Position numbers and translations under genes: made by a program
Notes under the pieces: model-generated
What the model was told of the DNA's origin: nothing
Seen by the model: only the letters and a program-made list of their open reading frames with translations
The model's database searches: none
Part shown: in pieces, positions 17,157-35,317 of the stretch
How positions within the stretch are numbered: the first letter of the stretch is position 1
Layout of the letters: each line of letters opens with the position of its first letter
NCBI GenBank assembly: GCA_012295275.1
Contig: CM022676.1
Location: 8,169,586 to 8,233,585, forward strand
Direction of reading: 5' to 3'
DNA: 64,000 bases
Source of the DNA: Chrysomallon squamiferum
Lineage: Eukaryota; Mollusca; Gastropoda; Neomphalida; Peltospiridae

Positions 17157-17961
17157 GTTATTATTATTATTATTATTTAGAAACTGGAATGAAGGGATTT
17201 CCTTGCACGTCCTCGACACAGTGTTTGTTTGATCATTCTGTTTGTAACCGAGGAATCTGCTCGTGTGCACTTGGATACAGCTACAGCCCCAGTAACAACA
17301 CGTGTGTTAAAGGTAACGTATTTTCAAAATACTGCTTTCTATACGTTATCGTTCATGATGTTTTTAATACCAGAACTGGCCATTAATTAAACTGGTGTTT
17401 CGATTCTGAAATCCTGATGACATTTGTCAGCCACACTTCTCTTTTGGTATAATACTACTACCACTACGACTAGTTTTACTACTACAACTACTACCACTAT
17501 TACTACTATTGATACTAGTACAACTAATACCATTCCTACTACTGTTAATGCTATTACATCTACAACTACTACTGCTATTATTTATATTACTACTTCTACT
17601 ATTGTAACAACTTACTTACTACTATCACTGCTACTGCTGCCGCTGCTGCTGCTACTACTACTACTACTACTCATACCAGCTTATTTTCCAATATTTTATT
17701 TTTTCAGAGTGTTCCAAATACGCTTCTGATTTCACTATCCAGGACGGGGTTTACATAAAAGAGAACAACATCTTTCAATTAACTGACGTCAGCTTCAGCG
17801 ACTGCTGGAACTCGTGCGTATCAACGACGTCGTGTATCTCCTTCGACTACCACATTTCCAACAGTTGCTATGTACAGTTCGTGACCTGGTTTCAAGTGAG
17901 CTCAGATTATCGCAAGTTTAATCAGTTTAGTGTTTCGTGTCAAAAGGACTGTGAAGTTTAA
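16601..17961 (+). CDS. Secreted PAN-EGF-PAN protein, copy 3
   Basis: Exons 16601-16922, 17181-17312 and 17708-17961 have the same lengths as the other two copies (322, 132, 254 nt; 235 aa). An in-frame upstream Met at 16547 exists, but the Met at 16601 is the one that aligns with copies 1 and 2. Signal peptide VNVFLLLNLSIW, first PAN-like module with TDCARECSHRVWCRLFVYD, EGF/EB-like module identical base for base to copy 1, and a divergent second PAN-like module (SDCWNSCVSTTSCISFDYH) ending CEV. Intron 1 is shorter than in the other copies (258 bp) and again ends in (TTA)n. This copy lies in direct orientation to copy 2. Confidence 0.87.
17093..17178. repeat. (TTA)n reaching the exon 2 acceptor of PAN copy 3
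   Basis: An almost pure (TTA)n tract ends TTATTTAG directly at exon 2. Intron 2 (17440-17690) is rich in ACT and CTG triplets. Confidence 0.95.
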
Positions 17962-18300
17962 AATACACCTCTGAAATACGCATTTGAATTAACACGAACA
18001 TTGAAATACGTATTTGAATTAACGTTAATCTTAAAATACGTATCTGCCTTTATTTGAAGTTTGAGGTAAGTATCTGAATTAAAGTGGTCTTCGAAATATG
18101 TATTTGAATTAAAGTGAACTTCGAAATACTTATCTGCCTTAATGTGAACCTTGAAATACGTATTTGAATTAACTAGAATCTTGAAAAATTCATCTCTGAT
18201 TTAAAGTGAATACGGAAGTACGTATCTAATTTAATGTGAAATATGAAAAGCGTCTTTGAATTACGCGAACTTAAAATAATACATGAAATTTGACATACAT
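17962..18300. repeat. Degenerate minisatellite downstream of PAN gene 3
   Basis: Units of about 33-36 bp with core TGAAATACGTATTTGAATTA follow the stop codon directly. They are more decayed than the arrays of copies 1 and 2. Confidence 0.8.
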
Positions 18301-18495
18301 ATCTGGATAAATTTGTACACCAAATATCTAAAATAAAAATGAAATGAAATAAAATGTAAAAAAAAAAATGTTTTTGTGGTTTTTATTTTGTATTTCTCTA
18401 GTTACATTTTGCATGATTATACACACACATACGTTCACACACAAATATGCACGCACGCACACAGACATATACACAAATATTTATGGCTGCACAGA

Positions 18496-18564
<69 letters not shown>

Positions 18565-19303
18565 GGTAGAAAATACACTGTTTTGTAACTATCAACTGAT
18601 ATTTTGAATTAGACGACCACCATTATGTATTTGTTTTCCACAAACTATATTTACTTGCTTGTTCAAAAATGCTTGTCTCTGAATTGTTTTGGGTGTCTGT
18701 GTATGTCTACGTGTGGTTGCTTGTGTATGGATTTTTTATGAGCGTGTCTGAATCTCTGTGTGTATGTGTGGTTTTTGTGTAAGGATGTGTTTGTGTGTGG
18801 ATGGTCTGACATAAATGGAAATGCCAAGAAATTTTCATTAATATTTTCTTTCTTTCAAAGACAGCATGGCGTCAAAAATAGATGATATTCATGGATAAAG
18901 ATTAACGATTTTTCTTGTAGGACATTTTATTTATTTATTTATTTATTTGTTTGTTTGTTTGTTTATTTAATTATTTGTTTATTTATTTAAGTTAAACTGT
19001 ACTTTTTGTTATAAGAGAAAGAAATATTCTAAATATACTCTGCCTGATTGAAACTTGTTTTATTTAACAACAACTGAGTGGAGTTTAAAACCAGCTGGGC
19101 ATCGCCATGCTTCTGTAGTTGTGACGTCACCATCTACTGGGTGGACCGATTTTTGGCAGAATAAAAACAGCCATCATTTCGCCATTAACTATGACGTCAC
19201 TGCACCAGCTTATAAAGGGTTAAAGTTGCTTATTAATTTTATATTTTTATAGGCGTACGAAACACTAAAATAATTTGAAAGTATATATATATTGTTCGTA
19301 ATT

Positions 19304-19354
<51 letters not shown>

Positions 19355-19960
19355 AATTACGTCAGTGTTTGAAGAAGAAGAAGATGGAAGCAATATAGGA
19401 AGGTAGGAAGGAAGGAAAGAAGAAAAACAGTCCTACGTAAAATTGTAGAATGTAATATACGAATACTAATACTAATACTACTACTAATAATGATGATGAT
19501 GATGACGATGATGATAATAATAATACAGTAAACGAAAAAAGAAAAAAAAAGGAAAACTAACAACAACAGTAATAAATTAAACGACTACAATAACAACCAC
19601 AATAGGATAAATAAATAAATAAATGATATTAAGAAAAAAAGATTTATAAAGTATTGCACCTTGGTTTTTATTTATTTGCGAATATTTAATAATTCATTTT
19701 AAAATACCCAATTGAAAAATAAAATTTAATTCGAATTTATTTAGTATAAATAAAATATTTATTGATCTACGAATGTTTATAGTTTCTGCTAATTGACTTT
19801 CAAAAGATAATTTTATTGCCTCCGTACAAATATTATTTATTTCTTTATTTCTTTATTTATTTATTTATTGACAGTATTAGACACGGTCTTTCCATTATTA
19901 GTGTTTTCACCATAAAACAGAGTTACTCCCCGTCGACCGTAAATATAATTCTCGGAAATC

Positions 19961-19994
<34 letters not shown>

Positions 19995-20216
19995 GGAACC
20001 CGAAGTAAGAAAATTATTTATTTATTTATTATTTCGGCCTGGCATAGAATTTATACACGTTATGAACAGTTCATTTATTTACACTTTCGTTATTATAAAT
20101 ATTCATCGACTTGCCTATCAACGTCATAAAGCTGATAAGTATTAATTTCCTGACGTCCATGCTGACGTCATAATATTAATATATCGTGTGTCAGTATTTT
20201 AAATGCTATCAATGTT

Positions 20217-20250
<34 letters not shown>

Positions 20251-20281
20251 CAACAACAATAACAACAACAAAAATATATAG
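18301..20281. other. Intergenic, with possible missing 5' exon of the next gene
   Basis: (AC)n at 18497-18555, (TTTA/TTTG)n at 18928-18990, (AT)n at 19315-19352, poly(T) at 19962-19983. The 5' coding exon of the membrane coiled-coil gene at 20.3 kb should lie here or further left, but no ATG exon with a matching phase-1 donor is visible. The frame at 19055-19252 has CRE-like TGACGTCA sites but no likeness to a family and no clear splice sites. Confidence 0.5.
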
Positions 20282-21575
20282 TCGACATTTTACTAAGGGA
20301 CATAGATTTTACCAATGGGGAAAAAACGGTTTCCTCCACGTCAGTGGATTATAAAGACAAAAGTACCCAGGTGAGAAAGAGGTGTACTGAAGTGGAACCG
20401 AAATGCCAAGACAAATGTATTCAGGTCGGAGAACCCTGTACTCAAATGAACCGGGAAATTCAAAATGATGTGGCGAAATACAACGTAAACGTGACAACCA
20501 TGTGTATATTGTAAGTAGTAAAAATGTATACAGAAATGAATAGGGGAAAGGTGTGGTTATTTTCTGGTAGACTGGCAATTAAAGTAATCAGTAAGACTGT
20601 AAGAGTGAAAACAATGTAACTGAATGAAATAATCGAAAAGTTTCTTGAAGTAACATACCCCAAAAATATGTCATAATGTAGAGAAACGCCCAACTGCATA
20701 CCAATATTTTGATCAGGTGACCAAACTAGGCGATAACTTTTGGTGATCATATTATTACGTCACTGAAAAGGTTATATTTTGGAAACTTTGTAAACAGACT
20801 CAGGACCTAATGGCGTAAAAAATTGTTTTGTATCTACTATAATTCTCGGTTAAAAATGGCATGCTCTCGCTAAGCAACTTAAATTTTCACTTGTCGTATC
20901 ATCCATTACTGTCACCGTAAATGCTTACAATTCGTGTGTTTATTTTAAATCAAGGGAGGTAAGTAGGTATGCAATATATCCCGTTCTAACAAGTGTCTTA
21001 CATCAATGTGTATATCAAATGCTTAGGTAGCTGCTTTAGCTTCTACAGGACGGTTCATGATGCATATAATTATTATGAGATCTCAAAAATAAACAAGTAT
21101 TGCCCGTACGGAAGTCTTACCTCGCTCGCTTTTATCAAACCATTTCATAAATATGTAATAAAATTTGAAACATGAATATTAATGAGCAGCCTCCGCACGA
21201 CACGCCCCTCTACATTACCACGAACTAACGACATTTTCCCAGTCTGTCTAAAAGCGATCAAATCGTGCACCGCCCTCCCTCTCGGTTCCGCTCCTGATTT
21301 CGCGCGTTTCATTTTATTATTAATAGGATACTTCTTTCAATGATTCTTCCACTGCCCTTTTTATGGTTAAATTACCTCGAGATACGACGTATGGACGGAA
21401 TTACAGACGCAGTGACAGCTTTATGTGGCGAAGGAGAACGAGAAGACATACAAAGTTGTTTAATAGACTTGTTAACACAACCAGGTGACTATTTATGTTT
21501 GTTTGTTTTTTTGTTTTTTGTTTTTTATACTAATAGTAATTATTATTATTATTATTGTTATTGTTGTAGTAGCAG

Positions 21576-21610
<35 letters not shown>

Positions 21611-22394
21611 GTTTTGTTATGATTATGATTGTTTTTGATATTGTTATTACTGTTACTATTATTATTATTATTATTATTACTATTGTTGTTGTTGTTTTTA
21701 TTGTTTTGTTATTATTACTGTTTTTGTTATTATGGTTATATTGTTGTTGGTATTATGACTGATTATTATTGTTTTTGTCGTGGCTGTCATTATTATTATT
21801 ATTATTATTATTATTGTTGTTGTTATTATTCGCCACTCCTTTTAAAAACAACATTATACTGATTTACCCCAACTTCCAGTGACAAGTGAACAACAAAATG
21901 CAGACCCGATCAAAAAACAGATTTCGGATCTGGAAAAAACCGTTTCAAAAATTGCTGATGTCCTCAACAACTTTGAGATTTACCTGGACGAACTAATGGA
22001 CGAGAGAATCCTGTCGCCCTTCAACGAGAACCCAGAAACCGAGAGAGTCGAAAACCAGTTTAAAAAGGATGCGAAGGGAGATAACCAGATGGAACGCGAA
22101 TGGGCGCAGTATGAAGAAACCACGACAGAAGTCGACCCTATCCACAAAAATGGCGAGCCGGAAATCTGGTCACGTGAGCATGACAAGAACATAGACACTG
22201 ACCTCTTGAACTCTGAACGTAACAACTACGGGAACAACGACGATGGCAAAGAAACATTTAATATCGAGATTGATGAGGACGACGCTGATGAAGGAACGGT
22301 CGTTGTTGTCAGCCCGTCAGCTATACTGAACGCGCTGCTGCAGCTACAACATAATTTGACCAATTGGACGTCCGAATTAGAAGAAGACAGATGA
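20282..22394 (+). CDS. Single-pass membrane coiled-coil protein, 5' end not found
   Basis: Three exons join in frame: about 20282-20510 (donor TT|GTAAGT, phase 2), 21327-21484 (phase 2 to phase 1) and 21880-22394 (stop). The left edge of the first is uncertain; a later acceptor near 20304 is possible. The first exon is hydrophilic with five Cys (RCTEVEPKCQDKCIQVGEPC). Its end and the next exon form a membrane segment (MCILILLSMILPLPFLWLNY). Then come a coiled-coil-like stretch (QISDLEKTVSKIADVLNNFE) and an acidic tail with two N-glycosylation sequons (NLT, NWT) close to the stop. Architecture and intron phases (2 just before or in the membrane segment, then 1) match the start of the gene at 54122, with weak likeness after the membrane segment (GEREDIQSCL against GQEERILQSL), so they may be distant paralogues. 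It is convergent with the GTPase gene at 23.8 kb. Function unknown. Confidence 0.6.
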
Positions 22395-28334
<5,940 letters not shown>

Positions 28335-28345
28335 TTGCTAGAACT

Positions 28346-28409
<64 letters not shown>

Positions 28410-28898
28410 TAACACTAACAACAACAGTGGTGATGATGATAATACAAAAAACAGTAAGTACTACTATTTCAAATTTGTAAAAATTCAAAGTGCTATAGAG
28501 TGGGATATCTGACAGTCTAGCAAACATAAAACGAAACACACTTATATATCAAGGTGAAATTGTCCTTGTAAATTTGAATGACCAACTGACCCCTCCATCA
28601 TACATGTTGACCACTAGTACTGACCAATGACTAACATCATCACTTGTCAGCCATTACCTTAGACAAACAAGTATTTACAGTCTGTGTAACAAACATGGTA
28701 AAGAGATGTAGTTACAGTCTGTGTAACAAACATGGTAAATAGATGTAGTTACAGTCTGTGTAACAAACATGGTAAATAGATGTAGTTACAGACTGTGTAA
28801 TAGTTATGTAGTTACAGACTGTGTAACAATCATTCATTGACTTTTTTTTTATGTGTTAAAATTTAATTAAAATAACAGTTATGACTTCTTTGTTCGAA

Positions 28899-28952
<54 letters not shown>

Positions 28953-29593
28953 CAAATAAAAAAATGTTCAGTAATTCATACAGTATTAACATGTTTATCA
29001 CTGGACATTTTAGGTTTTAAAACTGTTGCCATTTAGAACAACTGTTAAAACTGTTCAGTAAGTGTGGAGATGTATTAATTCAGTTGCTAAATGAACAAAA
29101 TATATCACTTAGTTATTATATCTGTGGTGTATGTTTACAATAAATATCTCATTGAAATCAAAATCTGCACTTGACTTGTTGAAACTGATTAATGTACAGG
29201 GAGGAAACATCATTACTTTATATTAATAAATATTGATTATTATAACTTTTATTTTGTATTTGATCACTATGAATAAACAAAATTTTAAAAATATTAACGC
29301 TAGATTAAATGAACAAACATTATTATTTTATCTATTTACTTTAGTTTAAAGAAATAAACAAGAAATCTACAAAATTTCATTACAATAACATTTTGAAAAA
29401 ACAACTAAAAAAAAAGAAATTAAATAATAATAATGTTTTTGAATAGGATAACAACTTTAAAAAAAAAAAAAAAAAATAAATAATAATAATATCCACACAT
29501 GAAAACAGTAACTGCTTCTGTCAAAGACCTAATGTAATTATTTCAACATTAAATTTTATCATATGCAAACATTTATACAAGATTAATAACTAG

Positions 29594-29625
<32 letters not shown>

Positions 29626-29896
29626 GCTGAAACAAAACCCAAAGAAAAACAACAAAGGCAGAATCTGGAATGTGATGGCCAACTATAAGCAGAAATTGTT
29701 TTACTTCTATATATTGAACATGACAAAACTCATTAACTACACACAACTTTAGCACCAATTGTTTCTGTCTTAAAGTGTTTCTTTAATAATGTTAAAAAAG
29801 AACAATTCATCTCTTCACAGATGAAAATACCATTTAATAAAATTGTCTAAACACAATAAAAGCACTGCATTTTTAAACCAGCATCGTTATATACGA
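28335..29896. other. Upstream region of GTPase gene; repeats
   Basis: (TAA)n at 28347-28405 lies directly upstream of the start codon. About four copies of a 37-bp unit (ACAGTCTGTGTAACAAACAT plus GGTAAATAGATGTAGTT) lie at 28676-28830. (AAT)n at 28903-28952 and poly(A) runs at 29459 and 29593. No exon is seen. The GTPase promoter should lie here, but I cannot place it. Confidence 0.65.
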
Positions 29897-31050
29897 AATG
29901 ATTTTTAACAATCATAAAGTATGACAAGAAAATAATAATCTCTTAATGATGCATGCATGCATAATAATAATAATAATAATAATAACAATAATAATAATTA
30001 CAACAACAAGAATAATAAAAACTGGAGTATAGAAAACTGGAGTGACAGTAACATTTTAAGTACCTTCAAAGGGACATTTTAAAGAAACACTATAAAGAAC
30101 TATTTTTAAAATAAAGATGTAAATTTTGCTCTAAAATATTTTTCTCTTTCCCTGTTTAATAACAATAATTTTAGAATCTAGGAAATATGCAGCAGATTAA
30201 AATTTTGTGTTTGTGTGTAACTGAAAGACAAACCAGAAGTTAAATATGAAAAAAGATTAAAAAATATAAAAATAAAACATATATTGTAACATAAGTTTAG
30301 CAATCCTTCTTTCATGTTGAAAGCTTTCACAGAGTGTTATTCTGTTAAGTAAATGAAAATAAAAATAAAAACAAAAATGATAAGAATAAACACAAAGAAA
30401 TAAATAAACAAATAAATAAATGTAATACAAAATAACGCACCTAATGGTGAAGATTAGCTTAACTTTATGAACTTCTTTGAAATTCAAAGCTTTCACATCA
30501 CAGATAATAAATTCATAATGCAATTTTTTAAACGTAATTTTTCTTTCGACTAACTTCGTATTACTGCTAACTATAAGAACTTTTTAAAAATATGTAATAG
30601 AAAATTCATATTGTAAAATTAATCAGAATTAGCATTTTCCCTGTCTTGGACAGAACTTATCAGGTTAGTGACAGATATTTTCTCATGGAAATATATACAA
30701 ATCACCCACTTGATGTTGTTAACTCAGTATTTTTCTTGTGGTCATTATTTTTTATTTATTATTTTTTTCTTCTTAAAATACAATCACAGCCGTAATTATT
30801 TCCAAGAGTACAAAACTTGGTTCACCACTGGATCATTATATTTTATATTTAAAAAAACAAACAACAACAAACAAACTAACAATTACATTCTCTTATTTGG
30901 TCGACTAGGTGACGTAAAATGAGTGCCGTCTTCATTCCAAAACATGTTAACATCGTGAATGTAATCTTCACTGAACTACTTGAAACCATGCTGACGGCCT
31001 TTCAAAGATATAGTGGTATCACTTAAAAAAGCCAGAGAAAAATTCACCGG

Positions 31051-31266
31051 CAGGTCGGACAATTTAGCCTTTTATCTATGTGACCCGGCCGCCATTGCTT
31101 TAAGCTTGCATAACCTAACAATAATTGGGTTACCTCCCTTCTGGGGGCGGAGTTATGTTTGCTGCCTGGATAATGGGAACACGTCTCTAGATGAGAGTAC
31201 ATTATTTAATGATATTTTAAAGCGTGCAGGCAATAAATGTATGTATGGAAAAAAAAAAAAAAAAAG
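31051..31266 (+). repeat. Retro-sequence-like segment with AATAAA and poly(A)
   Basis: A segment richer in GC than its surroundings ends GCAATAAATGTATGTATG followed by about 16 A, the look of a reverse-transcribed RNA end. The same segment is at 52592-52808. An open frame crosses it (LAFYLCDPAAIALSLHNLTI), but no family is recognised. Confidence 0.4.
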
Positions 31267-32103
31267 CCTGAGTCACACCACCAACCAAAAGTGTTACAAA
31301 ATGACAGTTACAATGAAAATTTGGTCATGGAAGAGCACTACACTGCATAGACACGCCCTCTGGCCTGTCACCTGACGATTTGTCACGGCACGGCGATTGA
31401 AAATCACTGTTCTCTTCTATACGCGGCAACTGAGTATAGCATTCGTGAAAATATCACGAATATCTTCTGTTTAAAACATTTTAATTTTTTTAGCAGAGGG
31501 AGTTATTATTATTATCATTACAAGGTTAATATCGTAATACCAACATATAGAAAATGTTTATTCAAATTCATCTTATTCAAGCACAACATACTAGAAAGGT
31601 TAACAAGCAAATGATGCACTTAGCTGTAATATGAAAAAATATTGCATTTTTTTTTTTTTTTTTTTCTGCTGTAAAGTATAATATATTCAATAAAATACAT
31701 ATGCATAAATTCCAATACCAAATTTAGGGGACAAAATGAACCACATCGTAACGAGAAGAAAACGACACTTTTGGCTAATAGTCGTTAACGCAGTGGTTAT
31801 GTTGTAGTTCGTCCCATTTCGCCATCAATTTCGCAGTAACAACAAAATAAAAACAAACACTGACGTGTTCTGACGGAAGCAACCTCGAATGGTTTCAGTT
31901 TGATTACACTAACACCTCATACGTTCCTACGTACGTACGTACGTACACACACACACACACATTATCGGAAAGCGGGAAACGGGTTCCATAGGTTTCGAGT
32001 CTCGTCAACGACATCCAACTCTAATCATACGTACGTATGCCAGAGAATATTGATACCTAAATACCTAAATATGAATACATACACAGACATGCAGAGGCCT
32101 AAA

Positions 32104-32162
<59 letters not shown>

Positions 32163-32559
32163 ATATATATATATGTGTGTGTGTGTAAATCTAATTTTAG
32201 AAACCTACCTCAGTTCGTTGTCACACTAAGAACTTTGTCGTCGCATTTGCCTGTCGATTACTGGATACTCACTTAAATAGCGACTGAGGTAAAAGAAACG
32301 ATTAGAAACTAAAAATAAAAAAAGCGTGATAAACTTCTTGTTGGAAAGTAAGTAAATAAAAATAAAAGTTTAAAAACAGATTTAATTTATAATTACGGTA
32401 AATTAACAGAAAATTTATATGAAACTATTTCGGTGTGCGTGTGAAGAATCATTGTGATTAGGCTAGTTGCGATTTCCCCGTTCGATATATGAGACAAAAC
32501 AAGGAAGTGTATTCGGTCAGTAAACGTGAATAGACGTTTTTGAACACACGTTCGCCCTG

Positions 32560-33066
32560 ATGTCTAATTCATGTGACGTAAAGCCTGAATCAAGGACAAA
32601 AGATGTTAATATGAAAATTCGAACGACTCAAACAATACAGAGTTAGCGACTGCAAATACTGCAGAAAACACCCCGAAGAAAGATACATATACCCAAACAA
32701 CGATCGGTAATGAAACCTCTGAAAAGAATAACGAAAACTGTGAAAATAAAGTTGAGACGAATGACGGTGATGTAAATGGATCTAATGAAATAAAAGGTGT
32801 TCAGGACGTAAAATATGAAAAGGAATCTTTATCAGCATCGACAAGTAATAAAAGTATTCAGTGTTCGCCAACGGTAGAAAACAGTTATAACACAAATAAA
32901 CCAACAAACAACGCTGGGCTCTCTGAAGGATCTGTACTTGAACAGAAAAGTAATACGTGTGGTGAGGGGCCCTCAGAAGGATTTAAACAGCGCATGCGTA
33001 ATTTTTTCTTAACTGTTTGGAAAACAGATGTTCACTTCTTTATGGCATACACGGCGATAACGTAAG

Positions 33067-33124
<58 letters not shown>

Positions 33125-33173
33125 ATCACGATAGAATGTGGTGATTATTGAGACAAAAAATAAATGAACTAAA

Positions 33174-33208
<35 letters not shown>

Positions 33209-33377
33209 ATCATGATAGAGTGTAGTGATTATTGACACAAAAAATAAATCAACTAAAATGTTATTATTATTATTATCATTATCAACATCATCGTTGTCGT
33301 CGTCGTCGTCGTTGTTATCTAATAACTTCATTTATTTTCTGTATTGTTACCAGTTTCTGATCTCTTTTCTGGTCTGT
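32560..33377 (+). pseudogene. Broken copy of the first exon of the membrane coiled-coil gene at 54122
   Basis: The segment matches exon 1 and intron 1 of the gene at 54122-57684. It opens with the same ATG, but one base is missing near 32608 (GATGTTAATATG against GATGGTAAATATG), and the frame stops after 28 codons. The acceptor of the next exon, TTTTCAGGGTTG in the intact copy, reads TTTTCTGTATTG here (near 33338), so the splice site is lost too. The N gap starts 22 bases into the lost second exon. Two independent disruptions make a working gene unlikely, unless this is an assembly or haplotype copy with errors. Confidence 0.8.
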
Positions 33378-33577
33378 NNNNNNNNNNNNNNNNNNNNNNN
33401 NNNNNNNNNNNNNNNNNNNNNNNNNNNNNNNNNNNNNNNNNNNNNNNNNNNNNNNNNNNNNNNNNNNNNNNNNNNNNNNNNNNNNNNNNNNNNNNNNNNN
33501 NNNNNNNNNNNNNNNNNNNNNNNNNNNNNNNNNNNNNNNNNNNNNNNNNNNNNNNNNNNNNNNNNNNNNNNNNNNNN
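33378..33577. other. Assembly gap, 200 N
   Basis: Exactly 200 N, probably a fixed-size scaffold join. It separates block A from the first BTB unit, so the order and distance across it are not proven. Confidence 1.
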
Positions 33578-35317
33578 AGTATAGCATAGTATAATACACT
33601 ATAGTACAGAATAGAATAGTACTATAGTTGAGTATAGTATAAGAGATAGTATAGGATAGTATAAACATTTTATGTTACAGACATATATATATATATATAA
33701 CCACACACACGCACACGCACACGTTTCAGAACTGCACGCAGTCAGTTATTTTATGAATCAAAAAATCTTAAAATCAAATCACGTAAATAATAATAATCAC
33801 TTTAAAAATTAAAAAAAAATAAAACAATGTAGAAAAAAAAAATTCTCACCATTTTTTAAAAGTAAAACTAGCATACTTTTCTTAACAGAATTATTTTAAA
33901 ATACAAATAAGTAAAAATTAAAAACGTGTGTTTTCAAAAATACATTATGATTACATTATCTATCCATCTAAAAAAAAAAAACAACATATCTATACAAACA
34001 TTTACTGAATCCTAATCTTTAAAAAAAAAACAAATATAATTATATTATTGTCTATAAATATAAGCTGACATTTAAATGTCAATTTTTAAAATGAAACAGT
34101 TTTTTATTAAAAACAAAATTTATATTCGCACTAAAAATACATTTAAGAAATAGTTTTTTTTGTCATTTTTTAAAATGTAAAGGCAATTATATTATTATAT
34201 TTTATATTTGTTTTAAAGTAAACATTTAACAATAATTATTATCAATATACCGTACGTAGTACAGTGCATAGGATACTATAGTATAAGCATAGTATAAAGC
34301 ATAATATAGTAAAGTATAACTATCGCAATATAGTATGCACATCATTGGCACAGCATAGCATAGGACAGAATAGCACAGGAGGAGTATAACATTTTATATT
34401 AAAGACATATTTATTTAGATAACTATTCATTCGATCGTTTTCGAACTGTAAATATAATTAATTGCCTTATCGATCAAAAATAGTATAGTCCAGATCAACG
34501 ATATTAATAAAAAGGTACCTCTAAAATAAAAAATAAATCAAAACAGTATACAAAATTCAGCAATCTTGACAAAAAATAAAAATTTCCGGAATTTAAAAAA
34601 TAAAAAATAAATAATAAAAACAGTATACTGGATGAAATCTTTTTCTCATTCTTCGATTCATCCCAATCAGAGTTAACGAACAGTGATAAATTATGACACA
34701 GTAAAAATTAATAATAATACTATTATCTAAAACAACAATTAAAATTATCACTGCAAAGTTAAACTGCAAACAGTTAATCCGGGCTTTTTTCAGTCAGATG
34801 ACGTCAAGTTGTTTCTTGTTCCGAATGTAAAATAATAATTTTCTACCGAAACGAAAGTGAAATTCCTGGTCCGTAAGTAATCCATTTGTCTTTTTGAAAT
34901 TTCCACGTTATTTGCATATTATTGTTTTCAACTTTTAACTTTTGCAGAGTCTGTGTATTTTTGTGAGCATTTATAAGTGTACGTCTGTGCGTGTGTTTAT
35001 GGGTGTACGTGCATGTATATATGTGAGTGTATGTGTATGTTTGTGAGCATTTATAAGTGTACGTGTGTGTGTGTGTTTATGGGTGCACGTGCATGTATAT
35101 TTGTGAGTGTATGTGTATGTGTGCATATTTGTTAATAAGTATTTTCGTGAGTGTGTATGTGTGTGTTTGTATGAGTGTATATGTGTATATGTGTGTGTAG
35201 TAAATATTTATAATAGTAATACAACTGCTATTAATAATAATATAGCTACAGATCTGGATTTATAATGTATGGCACCTACAGCAATAACATGCTTTATAAA
35301 TATAAGGTAAATCAAAT
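33578..35317. other. Non-coding flank of BTB gene 1
   Basis: AT-rich, no gene seen. Pentamer tracts of the AGTATAGTATAGCAT type lie at 33578-33665 and 34255-34395 (also at 41430-41605, 42185-42315, 49325-49500 and 50070-50180 in the other units). A TG-rich part with a direct repeat of about 90 bp (TTTGTGAGCATTTATAAGTG) lies at 34960-35110. The 3' untranslated region of the BTB gene should lie in the right-hand part. Confidence 0.7.

Larger units (their letters stand above)
29897..33377. repeat. Duplicated block A (partner at 51501-54850)
   Basis: From AATGATTTTTAACAATCATAAAG at 29897 to the N gap, this block matches 51501-54850 nearly base for base (about 21.6 kb apart), apart from indels such as 61 bp near 30990-31050 present only here and different (ATCT)n, (AT)n and (TTA)n lengths. 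It holds a poly(A)-ended segment (31051-31266), a SINE-like fragment (31961-32050), (ATCT)n at 32107-32163 and a broken exon (32560 onward). The left edge of homology cannot be seen because the partner starts at a gap. Open frames 30257-30523 and 31013-31375 are not supported as genes. Confidence 0.88.

Noticed and set aside
19055-19252. Possible first exon of the 20-kb coiled-coil gene
   Set aside because: No convincing phase-1 donor at the needed frame and no likeness to the start of the gene at 54122.
30257-30523. 88-aa minus-strand frame also present at 51797-52123
   Set aside because: Its presence twice only reflects the A/A' duplication; sequence is AT-rich low complexity with no domain or splice evidence.
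31013-31375. 120-aa frame over the poly(A)-ended segment, also at 52524-52847
   Set aside because: The two copies differ by a 61-bp indel that changes the N-terminal part, the frame runs into poly(Lys) from poly(A), and no family is recognised.
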